NCBI GenBank assembly: GCA_961205875.1
Contig: OY540811.1
Span: 20,267,248-20,331,247 of the forward strand
From: Sialis fuliginosa
Lineage: Eukaryota > Arthropoda > Insecta > Megaloptera > Sialidae
Length of the DNA stretch: 64,000 bases
Reading direction: 5' to 3'
Shown piece by piece: positions 36,970-47,999 of the stretch (position 1 is the first letter of the stretch; each line of letters starts with the position of its first letter). The position numbers and the translations under genes were made by a program. The notes under the pieces are model-generated. The model was not told the origin of the DNA. It ran no database searches and saw only the letters and a list, made by a program, of their open reading frames with translations.

Positions 36970-37265
36970 AATATACAAAAACGTTGGTGCGTATGTATGT
37001 GATATCATCAAGCCTAAACCACTGGACATATCGAAGCCATATTCACACCATTCGTTTGATGTTCCGTTAGGTTTATCTTTTTTTATTTATGATCTGATTT
37101 GGCTCATATTCAGAATACCTATGTATCAGTTACGTGGAAAAAATATTTTTACAAAAAATGAACTCGGTAGGTGGCTTTGAAGTCAAAATATTTACGAAAA
37201 TGTGTATTTATGGTCTGATTTTTAAACAAATTATTTTTGGGCAGAACAACGTTTGCCGAGTCAGC
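36970..37265 (+). repeat. Dispersed repeat (GTAGGTGG...GAAAATGTGTATTTAT), copy A
   Basis: Word order: AAAAACGTTGGTGCGTATG; CATCAAGCCTAAACCACTGG; ATATCGAAGCCATATTCAC; TTCGTTTGATG; GATTTGGCTCATATTCAGAA; CGGTAGGTGG; TATTTACGAAAATGTGTATT; TTTGCCGAGTC. The reverse-complement copy at 60768-61038 has the same order. Similar non-coding ends occur on abundant insect retroposons. Confidence 0.65.
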
Positions 37266-37269
37266 TAAA

Positions 37270-40155
37270 GCAACAATTACAACTCTCCATACGTGATATG
37301 GGGTGAAATATTAACTCATGTGCGAAGCCGGGATGGGTCCGCTAATATTCTATAAAATTATTAATTAAATACATTGTATGTATTATGATCACATCTTGAA
37401 TATATATTTTTCATACACTCATACCACAAAACTTACATATCTATACATATGTATAATTTAAGATAAATATTTGACAATACATACATTGTTTAATATATAC
37501 ATTACATATCGCAAACCAAACAACGTTTGCATTCTGTAAAAACACATTCAAAAGATAAATCTCATCAAAAAACTAATTTCATATTCAAAATATAAGTTAT
37601 ATACTGGTTGTAAACAAAGGCTTAAACTCATTCATTACATTTAAATTGCGTTGGAAATACTGGTACAAATCCTTTGAGAACAAAGTGTATTTTAGCACCA
37701 CAGAATGACGCAGTGAAATATCTTTTCTAAAAACACCAAGAGAGGAAGGGAGTTCCTTTCAAAATATTAATTGAAAACCTCAATCAAGCAAAATCTAATG
37801 CTACGCGATGTATTATGTATATATAAGGGTTGAAACAAAAGTTTAAAAGTTTATTATGTATAAAACACACCATGAAGTAAACCGCAAGAAAGGCTAATAA
37901 ACTTTACATCAAGTGATTATTATATTTTTAGTGGTTCGGTGGAAAATTTTAACAAATGTTATTAACTCGTCTATATGGAAATATCTAAAGAGTTTATGGT
38001 TTAATTGTTTTATAAAATTATAGTTTGTTAGTTGTTACAGAGTACCTCTATGTTTAATAACTAAATATATATATATATGTACCTATATTGGTATTCAGGT
38101 AAATATTAAGTACATATGATTGAGAAGTTTTGATATAATAACCATTAAAATTCTTAACGAAACATTGAAAGATTCTGAGTTTATTATTTTACAAGAATAT
38201 ACCTATTATTTAAAAAAATCTACAAAATATAAAGATAATACACCTTTGTATGAAAAGATACATATGTACTACGCGTATGTATATCCACATATATATTTAT
38301 TCTATATTCTATAGATACATTCAACTTTTTCAATTGTCAACGTGTATTCTTTTAATATCTAATATTAGTAATTTTATAGGAATAATGGTTTGTATACATA
38401 TCTTCCAACATATACACATACACGCAAATAAAACAACGTGAATATAGGAGAAAAAAAATTCAGTAACGAGAAATAGAGCAATTATTGAGACCGGACGCTT
38501 GGGTGCGTCTCCAAGCTGCGATCACAATTATTGAACTTTGAACGACTACAGGCGATTCTATAGAAGTAATACAACCAAAACACATTTCAAACAATGTAAG
38601 TATACAGTACACAGTAGGTACACCATATTTTAAACAAGTTATGAGGTTTATGTTTTTTTTGAAATTAAATTAAAATCACGTGACTATCTTCTACATAGAA
38701 ATCTAAATACAATTTTAAATTAAAAAAAAATGTTAAAAAATTACAAAAAATGTACATGTATAAAGCATTTTAAAGCCAAAACTCTATTTTTTTTTTGGAT
38801 TTTCAAGAATTTTTTACTCAGAAACCATAAACATTAATAGGAAAAATACGAAATATTAAAAAAACTTCTAGAATAATTCTTCAAGTTTTATCAGACTAAA
38901 ATAAACATTTTTTGTATCTTGTACATTTTCTCTAAAGTTGGTGATTTTTGATTAAAAAATTCTTGAATGTTCAAAATCTCGAAATTATTTTGTTAGATAT
39001 TCCGTAAAGTTTAGGTTGTTAAAAAAAAAGTTTTCAGTGAAAGATTCGGATTTTTTCACCTAGAATAAAATTACGTATAGGTTCCTATTTAAAAAAAATT
39101 ATGTTGATCTTGAAATATCTATGAAGACCACGTTAAAATAACAAATAAATATTACTATTCGATTACCCCCTCACAACCAAACATTTTTTGTCAAAAGAGT
39201 TTTTTAAAATATGCAATGGTCATGAGATAATCTTTAAATGCCTGTATAATAAGTTGTGTAATATCAATACAATTTATTTAAAAAAAAGATGGGTAATTTA
39301 TATACTTTATAACCAGCTATAGCATAATTAGTAAACGTACAAAATACTATAAACTATTAGATATAAGGTATTTTCGTTAATTATCACATAATACGAACAT
39401 GTCCTATATTTGAACGGAATGTTCCTAATTCATATACTTTATAGTCAGCTATAATATAATCCGGAAACGGACAGTACGCTGTACACACGTAGGACCGATG
39501 TCTGTGTGTTACGACGTCCGGACAGTTTATCTACGTCTCGCAGCCACCGACTCATTTCCATCTCAATCACCACTTTTAATAGGCACCTCAATTGTTTTCT
39601 TGATTGCTCAAAACTCTCTCTATATACACACACATATAGAAGCGCGCTCGATGCTGAAGAGACCTCTATGTCTCTCTGTCCTCTACACGCGTCTTCTTTG
39701 TCCAACACTGATTCTAATTATTACTTTTTTGTTTTTTGTTGGAAAAGAATGAAACTTTTGCATGATTGAAAAAGTTGAGTCATTTGGGGACGATGTTGAA
39801 ACTTTTGTATTGGTAAGATGTAAAACAGTTAGATATTTTTGTTGATTTTGTTTTAATTGCAATTAAATATAATTCTTGGTTTCTGTATTTAAACCGTACA
39901 AACTTTTTTTATGTATTAGAATGGTAATTTGTAGTCAACATATAAAATTTAATCAATAATCTAAAAATGTTACAAAGTATGATTGATCTTGGAAAAAAGA
40001 TTTAATGGTAAATATGAGAGATCAAGTTTTCATCGGAATGCATTGTTCAGTTTTATAATTTAAATTTATTTTTTGTCATATCAAATATGTAGTTATTATA
40101 GAACAGCATTTAAAAAATTGCATCTTTTAAAATGTGATTACTTAAGTGTTATAAT
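37270..40155. other. Intergenic DNA, no gene seen
   Basis: AT-rich. Contains a weak inverted repeat (38789-38820 with 38945-38980, around AAGAATTTTTTA..TAAAAAATTCTTG), a direct duplication (39293-39337 and 39427-39472, core CATATACTTTATAGTCAGCT in the second) and a GC-richer island at ~39475-39710 with CT-rich runs. The overlapping frames on both strands at 39445-39769 have no recognisable domain. Confidence 0.35.
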
Positions 40156-40158
40156 ATA

Positions 40159-40909
40159 TAGGATACTGGTAAACATTTCGACAAACTTTCAGGGGTTGGC
40201 GAGGACATTAAAACAAATACTTTTTGTTAATAAACCCACAATCGAGCCGTTTCAGCAGTAGAAAGGATCCCGCACAAAAGCAATAGATTTTGCCTTTTGG
40301 TTGAATTTTTTTTGTAACTTGGTGAAATGATAGTTCAAAGTATGCTGATAAAAAGTATAGTAGTGGGTGCGACCTACGAAAATCCATAATTTCTGCTCCA
40401 AAGGACACCCACACATTCAATTTTTGTGTTTATGTTTATCTCCTACATGATCAACTTTTAGAAAAATTTTGCAAAGGACAAAAAGTTCAACATAAAACAT
40501 TTATTTTTAGAATTTTTTATATCAGTTATTAATTTTATAAAAAACTATCCAACCAAAAAATTAAAAAATGTCACTAAATGTTTAAAAAAAAATTTTTTTG
40601 TATTCATTTACTGATTCGAAGAATTTTGTATCCTTTTTAATTATTACGAAACGCTCACCCTTCAGGAGATAAAAATAATAATAAATATAAACATAAAATG
40701 TTTCGATTCCCCCTGGAGCAGAAATTATTTCCACAAAAAAGTTCAATCGAAAGACAAGATATATATTGCTTTTTCGCGGGGTCCTTTATTTTGCTCTGTA
40801 TTGTTAAAACGCTTCGTTTGCGGACATGGGTTTATAACAAAAATATATTGTTTTAATGTCCTCAACAACTCCTGAAATTTTGTTGTTATGTTTACGGGAC
40901 ATCCTGTAT
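40159..40909. mobile_element. DNA element with long (~230-bp) terminal inverted repeats
   Basis: The left end AGGATACTGGTAAACA pairs with the right TGTTTACGGGACATCCTG. The arms then share GAGGACATTAAAACAA, TTTTTGTTA.TAAACCCA, CCCGC.AAAAGCAATA and TTTCTGCTCC. The centre is AT-rich with no transposase. The palindromic design yields open frames on both strands (40073-40261, 40743-41039) that are not genes. Superfamily undetermined. Confidence 0.65.
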
Positions 40910-43360
40910 TAATCCATACAGTTAACATATAATCTATTTTGTTATAATATATTATGTAGATGAAAACAAAAACATAAAAGATACTATTAAAATTAATACA
41001 CCGTGTTAAGAGGTTCACTACAATACATAGAAAGTTCAATATTATTTAAGATTAATCAAAGTTTTTTTGTAATTAATTAATTATTTGTAAGAATTGGCAG
41101 TTTTGAATCAATCTTACAGGACAGGAAAATCAAATATTTCACTGTAAATGAAATAACATTTAAATCCCTATGTTCTGTAGTTAAATTTTACAGCCTGTAG
41201 ATATATGCATTACATGTTATAATTTAAATTAAATCGTACCACATAGAATAATGTATTTTAGTTCTAACAACTGCGTTATATAACTGAACTTTAAATACTA
41301 AAAATAATTTAATTTATACAGTGTTAAAACTATCATAATTCAACAAAATATACATTTAATAAATTCTGTTTTTATTAATTCAACATGCGAAGAATAATAA
41401 GATTAATAAAATCAAAATCATTAAAGAAATAACATATTCCATTGATCTCTTAGAAATATCATACATACTTATAAAAATAATACTGAAGCAATCATATGTG
41501 TCTTTTTGTAAAACAAGAATAATTCCGGTACGGCAGCGGAACGCAGATGTAAAAAGTTTTAACAGATTCTCTGTTTTTCATTAATTTAATGAAATCTTCA
41601 AACGCTAAGCACACTTTGATGAAGTGGACTTCATGACGTATTTATTGTGTTTGTGATTTTAGCAATATTTTGTTTAAAACTGCAATGTTTATTTATTATT
41701 TCATAAAATGTTTGATCTCGGATTAGAATCCAAAAATATTTTATGTATTATTTCAACCGTTAAATAAATGTATCATAATTTACGTGAATATGTTATTCAT
41801 AAAATATTTTTTACATGATAAAACTAATTTCGAAATCCACAGTAATGTGAATTTTTTGTAATTTGATTGACTTCAAAAGATTTTTCACATTTGTATTATT
41901 GTGGTTTTGTATAAATTTATCTAAATAAAATACGGATTATATAAATTTTATAAATAAGTGGATCGTATGTATGTAGATTGTAGATATTAAATTCTATTAT
42001 CAATATACATTTGTTTTTATTGTATAACAGTGATGTATTTATGTAAAATAATGTATGATATATATGAGTTTAGAGTATTTTTTATTGCTATTATAATACG
42101 GATATTATATAATAATGTTAACATAACTAAATGAAAAAGTGACCCTAAAAATAGATGTTTTTTACCCGTTTGGTGGTTTGCAAATATAGTTTCAAAGATA
42201 TAAGGGATCAAAGTAATAGAAATACACGTAGAGTGTTAAAATGAACGAAATTATCTAAAATTATAAAACGATATAAAATATTTATTATGCGGACCCACAA
42301 ACGGGTGATTTTTAAGTTCACTCTTTAGACTTTTTCTTATAATATTTCGTCTCAGTTAATTTAAGTTAATATTAAGTAGGCTTAAGTTTCGAGGTAATAA
42401 TAATTGCTGAAACTAATATCCTTTTTTTTGTCATTATCTTAATTTGAAAAAACATGCAATCTAAAAAATGATCATTTTCTACCCTTGTCACCCAATAATA
42501 AATACCACTATTTAAGCCAATAAAAAACTCGATTTTATATTATTTAAAATTAATGTTCTACTTTAAAAGACCGATATAAAAAATAACTATCACAAGATCC
42601 TTGTAAACTGTTACACAGTAACAGAAACCGACAAAATCAGATGAAATCAGAAGAAAGCGGTTCTTTTGATCTAAAGGGTACAAGATAAGTGGTTCGGATT
42701 TAACAATTTTTTTACTCATTTGTAGGCAACAACCGGAGTGTCTTTGAGGGCCTATGTCCTGTTTAGTTATCAGATACTTTTCCCCTTTAATGACTTACAT
42801 GAATAGGGATTACCTTTTATTTATAATGCGGCCTTTATTTTAAATTTTTTATAGACATTATGAGATGTAGACGCATACTTAAAATTATTTGGAATTATTA
42901 GTAATCATCAACTTAGTTTTTTTCTCTGATGCTTGTATAGAAATATTTTAATATCATTACGGGATTAAATACATACATATCTTACATTAAAATAAATACA
43001 TAGAAGAAATTTTTTATTAGTGTATTAGTATTAAATATAGAATCTTCTTAAGCCGTAAATTGAAATATGACTAGAAAGACGTCGCTAATTTCCACAACGT
43101 CAAATTCATATCAAACTATAATAACATAATTTACGTTTGATTGACCATAATGTATATTGTACTATTTTTTGAAAGGATTTTCTTATTTATATATCATACA
43201 TTATATCCTATTTCATAAATTTATTTAAAATTAACAATGTATTTTTTAGTGTATTTCTTATCATAAAATATAATCATATATTATACATACGTGCTTGGTA
43301 AATTAAAGAACATAAAATTAAAAGACAAAAATTAAAGTACTCCTGAAAATAGATATTATT
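40910..43360. other. Intergenic DNA, no gene seen
   Basis: Uniformly AT-rich; no exon-like frame, RNA gene or bounded repeat. A slightly GC-richer patch lies at ~42600-42790. Confidence 0.4.
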
Positions 43361-43364
43361 AATA

Positions 43365-43530
43365 CAAAACCGATTATCAAATTTCTTAACTGTATATCGA
43401 TTGGTTCTCCACATAATAAATATACACTATTTTGGGATTAATGTTTGAGGGGCTATGATTCTCTCACGAAGAATTTCCGGACACTTGTTCATGTAAACAA
43501 TTTTTCTTAAAATAACTTTCTTAATCAACT
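43365..43530 (+). repeat. Fragment of the mosaic repeat, copy 3
   Basis: Contains AAACCGATTATCAAATTTC, TCTCACGAAGAATTTCCGG and ACACTTGTTCATGTAAAC, matching the end part of the repeat in 20866-21565 and 54790-54975. Confidence 0.5.
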
Positions 43531-43778
43531 GTAAAAGTGTAGACAAACCGGTGTTGTCTACACTAGTAAGATGGAGACGGGAACTAAATATATATGATAT
43601 ACGAATGGCAAAAATAAGTTTTATTGTCGTAATGATTTTTGATTTTACATAATTTTTTATTTACTATACTTTGGTATTTGGAAAATGGTCACTGTCGTTA
43701 TCTAATAGAATATGTAAAAAATATATACTGGGTACCATTAATAAAAACGAGGAAACGTGCAAATGTTGAAATATCATT

Positions 43779-44095
43779 ATACTAGCTAGGCCCGCGGCTT
43801 CACTCGTTTAGATATAAAAGTTAGATATATGGTATCGTGGAGTTTATTTCATATCTTTTTATTCTACACAGTTCTTTAATACATTATATTGTTCAATATT
43901 TAACGGTTTAGGCACCGTATTGCAAAAGAGCGCACTTGATTTGAACGTAAGAAAATATGTATTAAAAACTTGGGCATAAAACATACATGAATTAAAAAAA
44001 AAAAACACGTAAATCGAATAAGTGGTTCTCGAGTGATAAGCGCACTAACGGACTGATAGAGACGTTGCATTTTTTAATATATAAAGATAGTATAG
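43779..44095 (+). mobile_element. Interspersed retroposon-like fragment
   Basis: Begins ATACTAGCTAGGCCCGCGGC and TTCACTCGTTT, and ends TTCTCGAGTGATAAGCGCAC, GACTGATAGAGACG, then TTAATATATAAAGATAGTA. Such ends (ACTAGCT..CCCGCG..TTC at one side, ATATATAAAGATAGTA at the other) are typical of short insect repeats. Non-coding. Confidence 0.45.
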
Positions 44096-45183
44096 TCATT
44101 TTATTAAAATTATGAACCTTCAGCTATTAGAAGATGAGAAAATTCGAGAAAATTGCAGTTCATTTTTATAAATTTTCATTACGATTTAGATATCTAGAAT
44201 AGAAATATCACTTTCTAGCATTGAGGTTTCAAGGAATAATGATTCAACATACGACAGCTCTTCAGGAACCAATTACATGGTAAGTGAGGTACATTTAAAT
44301 GAATTCCGTATGTGCATGAGATCAACGTATATGTACGTTAATATATTCTCAAATGACAATCAAAATAAAACTTGACTTGAATATAAAATATGGTAACATA
44401 ATGGTGAGTGTCCTAATGAGGCAAAAATATATCTTTGTATTCAAGAAAATCGCAGCAAATAAATTATATGTGGACATGACACATTCTCACTGCTGGTTTT
44501 GATCGAACAGTGCTTAGTGCTTTTGTTCAATTTATATTATTGGATGGAAATACGCAGATATACGTAAATAACTTTGTAGTATGTAGTTATTTTCTTTGTG
44601 GATTTTTATATTATTGCACTCAGTTCTGAAGAGATTCGTGATTAAAGAGGATAGTTGCGCGAATGATGCAAAATGATTTACATAAAGCGATTAAGACAAC
44701 TTATTAAGGATAAAGAAGCATATGATATTACACATTTTTTTCTGAGTGGCATATAATGAAATTTTAATAAACATTTAGGTATCAAAATAAATTTATTCTA
44801 CGTGATTTAGATGGTACATCGAAAAGACCAATATTGATAGGTACTTTTTTTACAGTGTGTAGTTTTTTGAGTATAATTAAATTATGTCTTTAGAATTTTA
44901 TCAGTTAGTGCTTTCATGAAGTACCAAGTTTGATATGACATATTTGAGTATATTTTTCTCCCTTTTTCAGAAAATGCCATTTGCAAGACTCATTTTCAAA
45001 CAACGAGATAGCATTAAAGCGTATTCAACTCCAGCCGCACATTGGAGACGAAGAATTTGTATCGTATACGTAAACCTACGACACTGGTAGTACGAATTGA
45101 GTGCGCATGTTGGTTACGTTTTTCTTCTTCAAAAAGGCAGTTGTGTTCCGGTGATGTCGCATTTGTGATATCTCTGGTGCGCA

Positions 45184-45522
45184 ATGAATAATCTGTATTT
45201 TCTAGATAATTATTTTCTGATTCAGCAGCGTTGTCATCGTCATCGTAAAACCGAATGGTTGCGTGAAATAAAAAGAGATGAATTCGGTGAATTTCATCAT
45301 ATTATGGCGGACTTAAATAATGACCACAAGCTGTTTCATGGTTATCTACGTATGAAGAAAGTAAACTTTGAATATATTCTAAACACTATACGACCTAATC
45401 TGATCCCCCAAACATTTGTGTCCGTACACCAAGTTAATAAATTTTTCTCTGTCCATTTTGTAATTTCAACGCACGATGCGTGTATACGTACGACAAACTC
45501 ACACTTATGCCCGGTATTATAA
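45184..45522 (+). pseudogene. PIF/Harbinger transposase N-terminal fragment (truncated)
   Basis: 112 codons from ATG. Residues ~27-70 (WLREIKRDEFGEFHHIMADL, then a ..HKLFHGYLRMKK..F.YIL segment) resemble the region before the DDE nuclease of insect PIF/Harbinger transposases, where a conserved W.RE....R..GEFH.L..DL..D...F..Y.RM pattern occurs. That comparison is from memory of the family and is not an alignment. Family transposases are usually ~350-450 residues, so about three-quarters is missing. The frame runs into the nested MITE and stops. In such elements a second Myb-like protein is also needed; none is seen here. Confidence 0.6.
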
Positions 45523-45841
45523 AGGAGCTAGCAAAACTTGCTAGCTAGCAAGCACTTTCAAATGGGGTATTAATTCTGTACTAGTATCTATGGATTAGCT
45601 ATGGAATTTAGAGCAGTAACACTTCAACTAATTGGAACACAGTTGGCATCTTTCACCGTACAAAATAATTTTCATAATATCACCACTGTTTTAATACCGT
45701 TGGTATTTACTTACATCGCGTGCGCGAAACTTGTCAAAGTCTTCAACAAACTCCAAAAGAACTGTCAAATAAGTTTAATATCTCATTTGAAAGTGCTTGA
45801 TAGCTAGCAAATTTGCTAGCTCCTTTATAATACCGGACATC
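45507..45841 (+). mobile_element. Harbinger-associated MITE, copy 2 (nested)
   Basis: Long inverted arms: CCGGTATTATAAAGGAGCTA, GCTAGCAAGCACTTTCAAAT at the left and the complement at the right, about 65 bp each. The interior is the reverse complement of the copy at 27265-27585. The 68-codon frame at 45601-45807 is inside this repeat and is not a gene. Confidence 0.7.
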
Positions 45842-46132
45842 AGTGTGCGAGCTTCAAAATTCGTACGAAAACGCGTCCAATGTGCAGCTGGCCTTAGACA
45901 TTGGTTTTCTTGCCTATCATATCACAAAGGCTGTATATCTACAATTTACATTTATTAAAAAATGTGTTATTCGTGTAGTAATTCAATGCACTTGACTATC
46001 TACTATAAAAGTATCTTACATTACAAACATATATTTAAAATACACCGCAACTAGAAAGTTCAAACACAAAACCATATTACAAAAAATAAATCACACATAA
46101 ATTAATGAATTAGTTTTGCGCAGAGTAGTAAT

Positions 46133-46480
46133 TCAACACTTCTTCAACACAAAAGACAAAGCGTATGTGACATACATACATCGCGTGTACACGCATACGT
46201 ATACAAATATGCGTGCGTGTGTGTGTATGTGGAAGTGACGCATGGATCGTAAATCATCTCCCGAGTGGATCAAAGGCGGCGATGGTGCCGCTGCTTCTGT
46301 ATGTTTCGGGTCGCGCCGAAGAACTTTTGACAAATACGCTGTTAATTATGTATGAAACAAATGATGTATGGCCAAGGCAAACGATGATGCGTTTTCAAAA
46401 CAATAATGTTTGCAAAACAAAGGCGGTTGTTTGTAGGAAGGAAGAGATTCTGTTTCGTATGCGTGCATGTATTTTTTTTT
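46133..46480. promoter_or_regulatory. GC-rich island, candidate cis-regulatory element
   Basis: Contains GATCAAAGGCGGCGATGG (with a TCF-like ATCAAAG), GTCGCGCCGAAG, GTTAATTATG, and a run of CG/CA repeats (CGTGCGTGTGTGTG). Overlapping frames on both strands (46133-46333 minus, 46213-46482 plus) are not domain-like. Just downstream of the Harbinger remnant, but not part of it. Confidence 0.28.
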
Positions 46481-46599
46481 AAGTTTTTGAACTCTTGTTT
46501 TTGCTGTTTATTATAAACATTAGATATGTAATATAATTGAAATACGTAAAATATACTCTTAATCTATTGTATTAATTAACGAAATTATTTAGTATTTTC

Positions 46600-47650
46600 A
46601 TATTAATAACTTAAGGGGTTACACGGGTTACACCATCTTGGCGCTCAGAATAAGTAACATAAAAAGTAGTATAAAAAGGATTTTTTTTGACGCAACTATC
46701 CAGTATAAATATTTTTATTATTATCACTAAATACAGTATGCATGTATGTATATTTTTATTAAAAATTATTTGGAGAATATTGAAAAATGGCGGAGATACA
46801 AGCTATTCTGTGGAACGCCTTTTCCGGGATACTCGCTGACGATAGGGGTTGTAGCATCGTCAAGAATCGTCTAAAATAAAAAAAATAAAATATTTTCTTG
46901 TAAATTACATTTATTTACAGCTATCGAATAGCATGAGGATTTTTTTTAAAGTTTTGTGGAAATGACTGAAAAAAATGTCGATTTTTTGTTAAAAAAAAAA
47001 TAGAAAATGAACGAGACATTCAATCAAAAAAATCCTATGTTACTCTTTAGGTAATAATATAAAGAAGATATATTGTAAATTTTATTAAAATTGGATAATT
47101 AGTTCTCGAATAGTAAACCCCACCAGTTCGGAAAAAGTAATTTAGAGAAAAACGCAAAAGAATTAAAGTACCGCGCTAGCGTCTTATAATCAACCTTAAT
47201 ACATACCTGTTCAAAAAACCAAAGCTCAAAGTCGATCGAAAACATTTGAACGTTAACAATCAGTATAAAATCGAACAAAAAACTTTTATGTTCTCTTTTT
47301 TAGTATTTTATATAATCTTGGGCGCCAAACTGAATAGATTCTAGACTAGATACAAACACACAGGTATAAAAAGTGTTGAGATCAATTTAAATGTGTCTTA
47401 GTCTGCAAGTTGACAAAAATCTTAAAAAAAACTGAACAATATATTCTTACTAAAACAATAAGAAAATGTTACCTGTTATTTGTTTTTACAAAAAAATATA
47501 TTGGACAAAATGAACTAAATGAAATCGAGTGTTTTGTAGCTCGTTTAGTTATTAGGATTTTCATTTAAAAGAAGTTAAATATATTCATAATATCAATTTA
47601 AAAAGATATAATCTTTAATTTAGGGTCGATTATATCATTTCGATGTTGAC
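46600..47650. other. Intergenic DNA, no gene seen
   Basis: AT-rich; a slightly GC-richer repeat-like stretch at 46613-46880 starts TTAAGGGGTTACACGGGTTA. No coding exon. Confidence 0.35.
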
Positions 47651-47654
47651 AAGA

Positions 47655-47990
47655 TTCACTAAAATAAAAATTAATAAAAAATGTTTTTCTAAAAATAAGC
47701 TTTTATTTAAAATGTATTAAAAATTTAAAAATTATTTTCAGCTATCACAAAATTTTCAGGTTTGTATGATTAAAACCAATAAAAGCGTGGGGCGCTCATA
47801 AAGGTACATGTATAAGTAATTTTTGTAAAAAAAAAGAAAATAATTATGACTTTCAGAAAGAGAAACGTTTTTATTGGTTTTAGTCATACAAACCTGAAAA
47901 TTTTGTGATAGCTGAAATTTTTATTTTTTTATTTTTAATAAATAAATTTTTTTATTAATTTTTATTTTCAAATTTTTAGTAACTGATTGT
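47655..47990. mobile_element. Inverted-repeat element with 53-bp near-perfect arms
   Basis: The inner arms 47736-47788 and 47865-47917 are inverted copies with two differences (TTTCAGCTATCACAAAATTT, CAGGTTTGTATGA, AAAACCAATAAAA). AT-rich outer arms (AAAATAAAAATTAATAAAAA and its complement) extend the match to about 47656 and 47981. The loop holds a GC-richer GCGTGGGGCGCTC. No coding. Arm identity suggests a fairly recent origin or gene-conversion between arms. Confidence 0.7.
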
Positions 47991-47999
47991 CTAACTAGC

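Larger units (their letters stand above)
45027..45900 (+). mobile_element. Decayed PIF/Harbinger-type transposon with a nested MITE
   Basis: The outer ends CCAGCCGCACATTGGAGACG (left) and CGCGTCCAATGTGCAGCTGG (right) are inverted copies. A transposase N-terminal fragment lies at 45184-45522, and a 330-bp palindromic MITE (45507-45841) replaces what should be the catalytic part. It therefore cannot be autonomous. Confidence 0.6.

Noticed and set aside
39445-39769. Three overlapping frames of 84-87 codons
   Set aside because: Open on both strands by composition; no recognisable protein or splice pattern.
40073-41039. Frames within the 40.2-40.9 kb element
   Set aside because: By-products of the long inverted repeats; the same DNA read on opposite strands.
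45601-45807. 68-codon frame
   Set aside because: Lies inside the MITE whose other copy at 27265-27585 does not keep the frame.
46133-46482. Frames on both strands
   Set aside because: CG/CA-rich island; products have no family resemblance.
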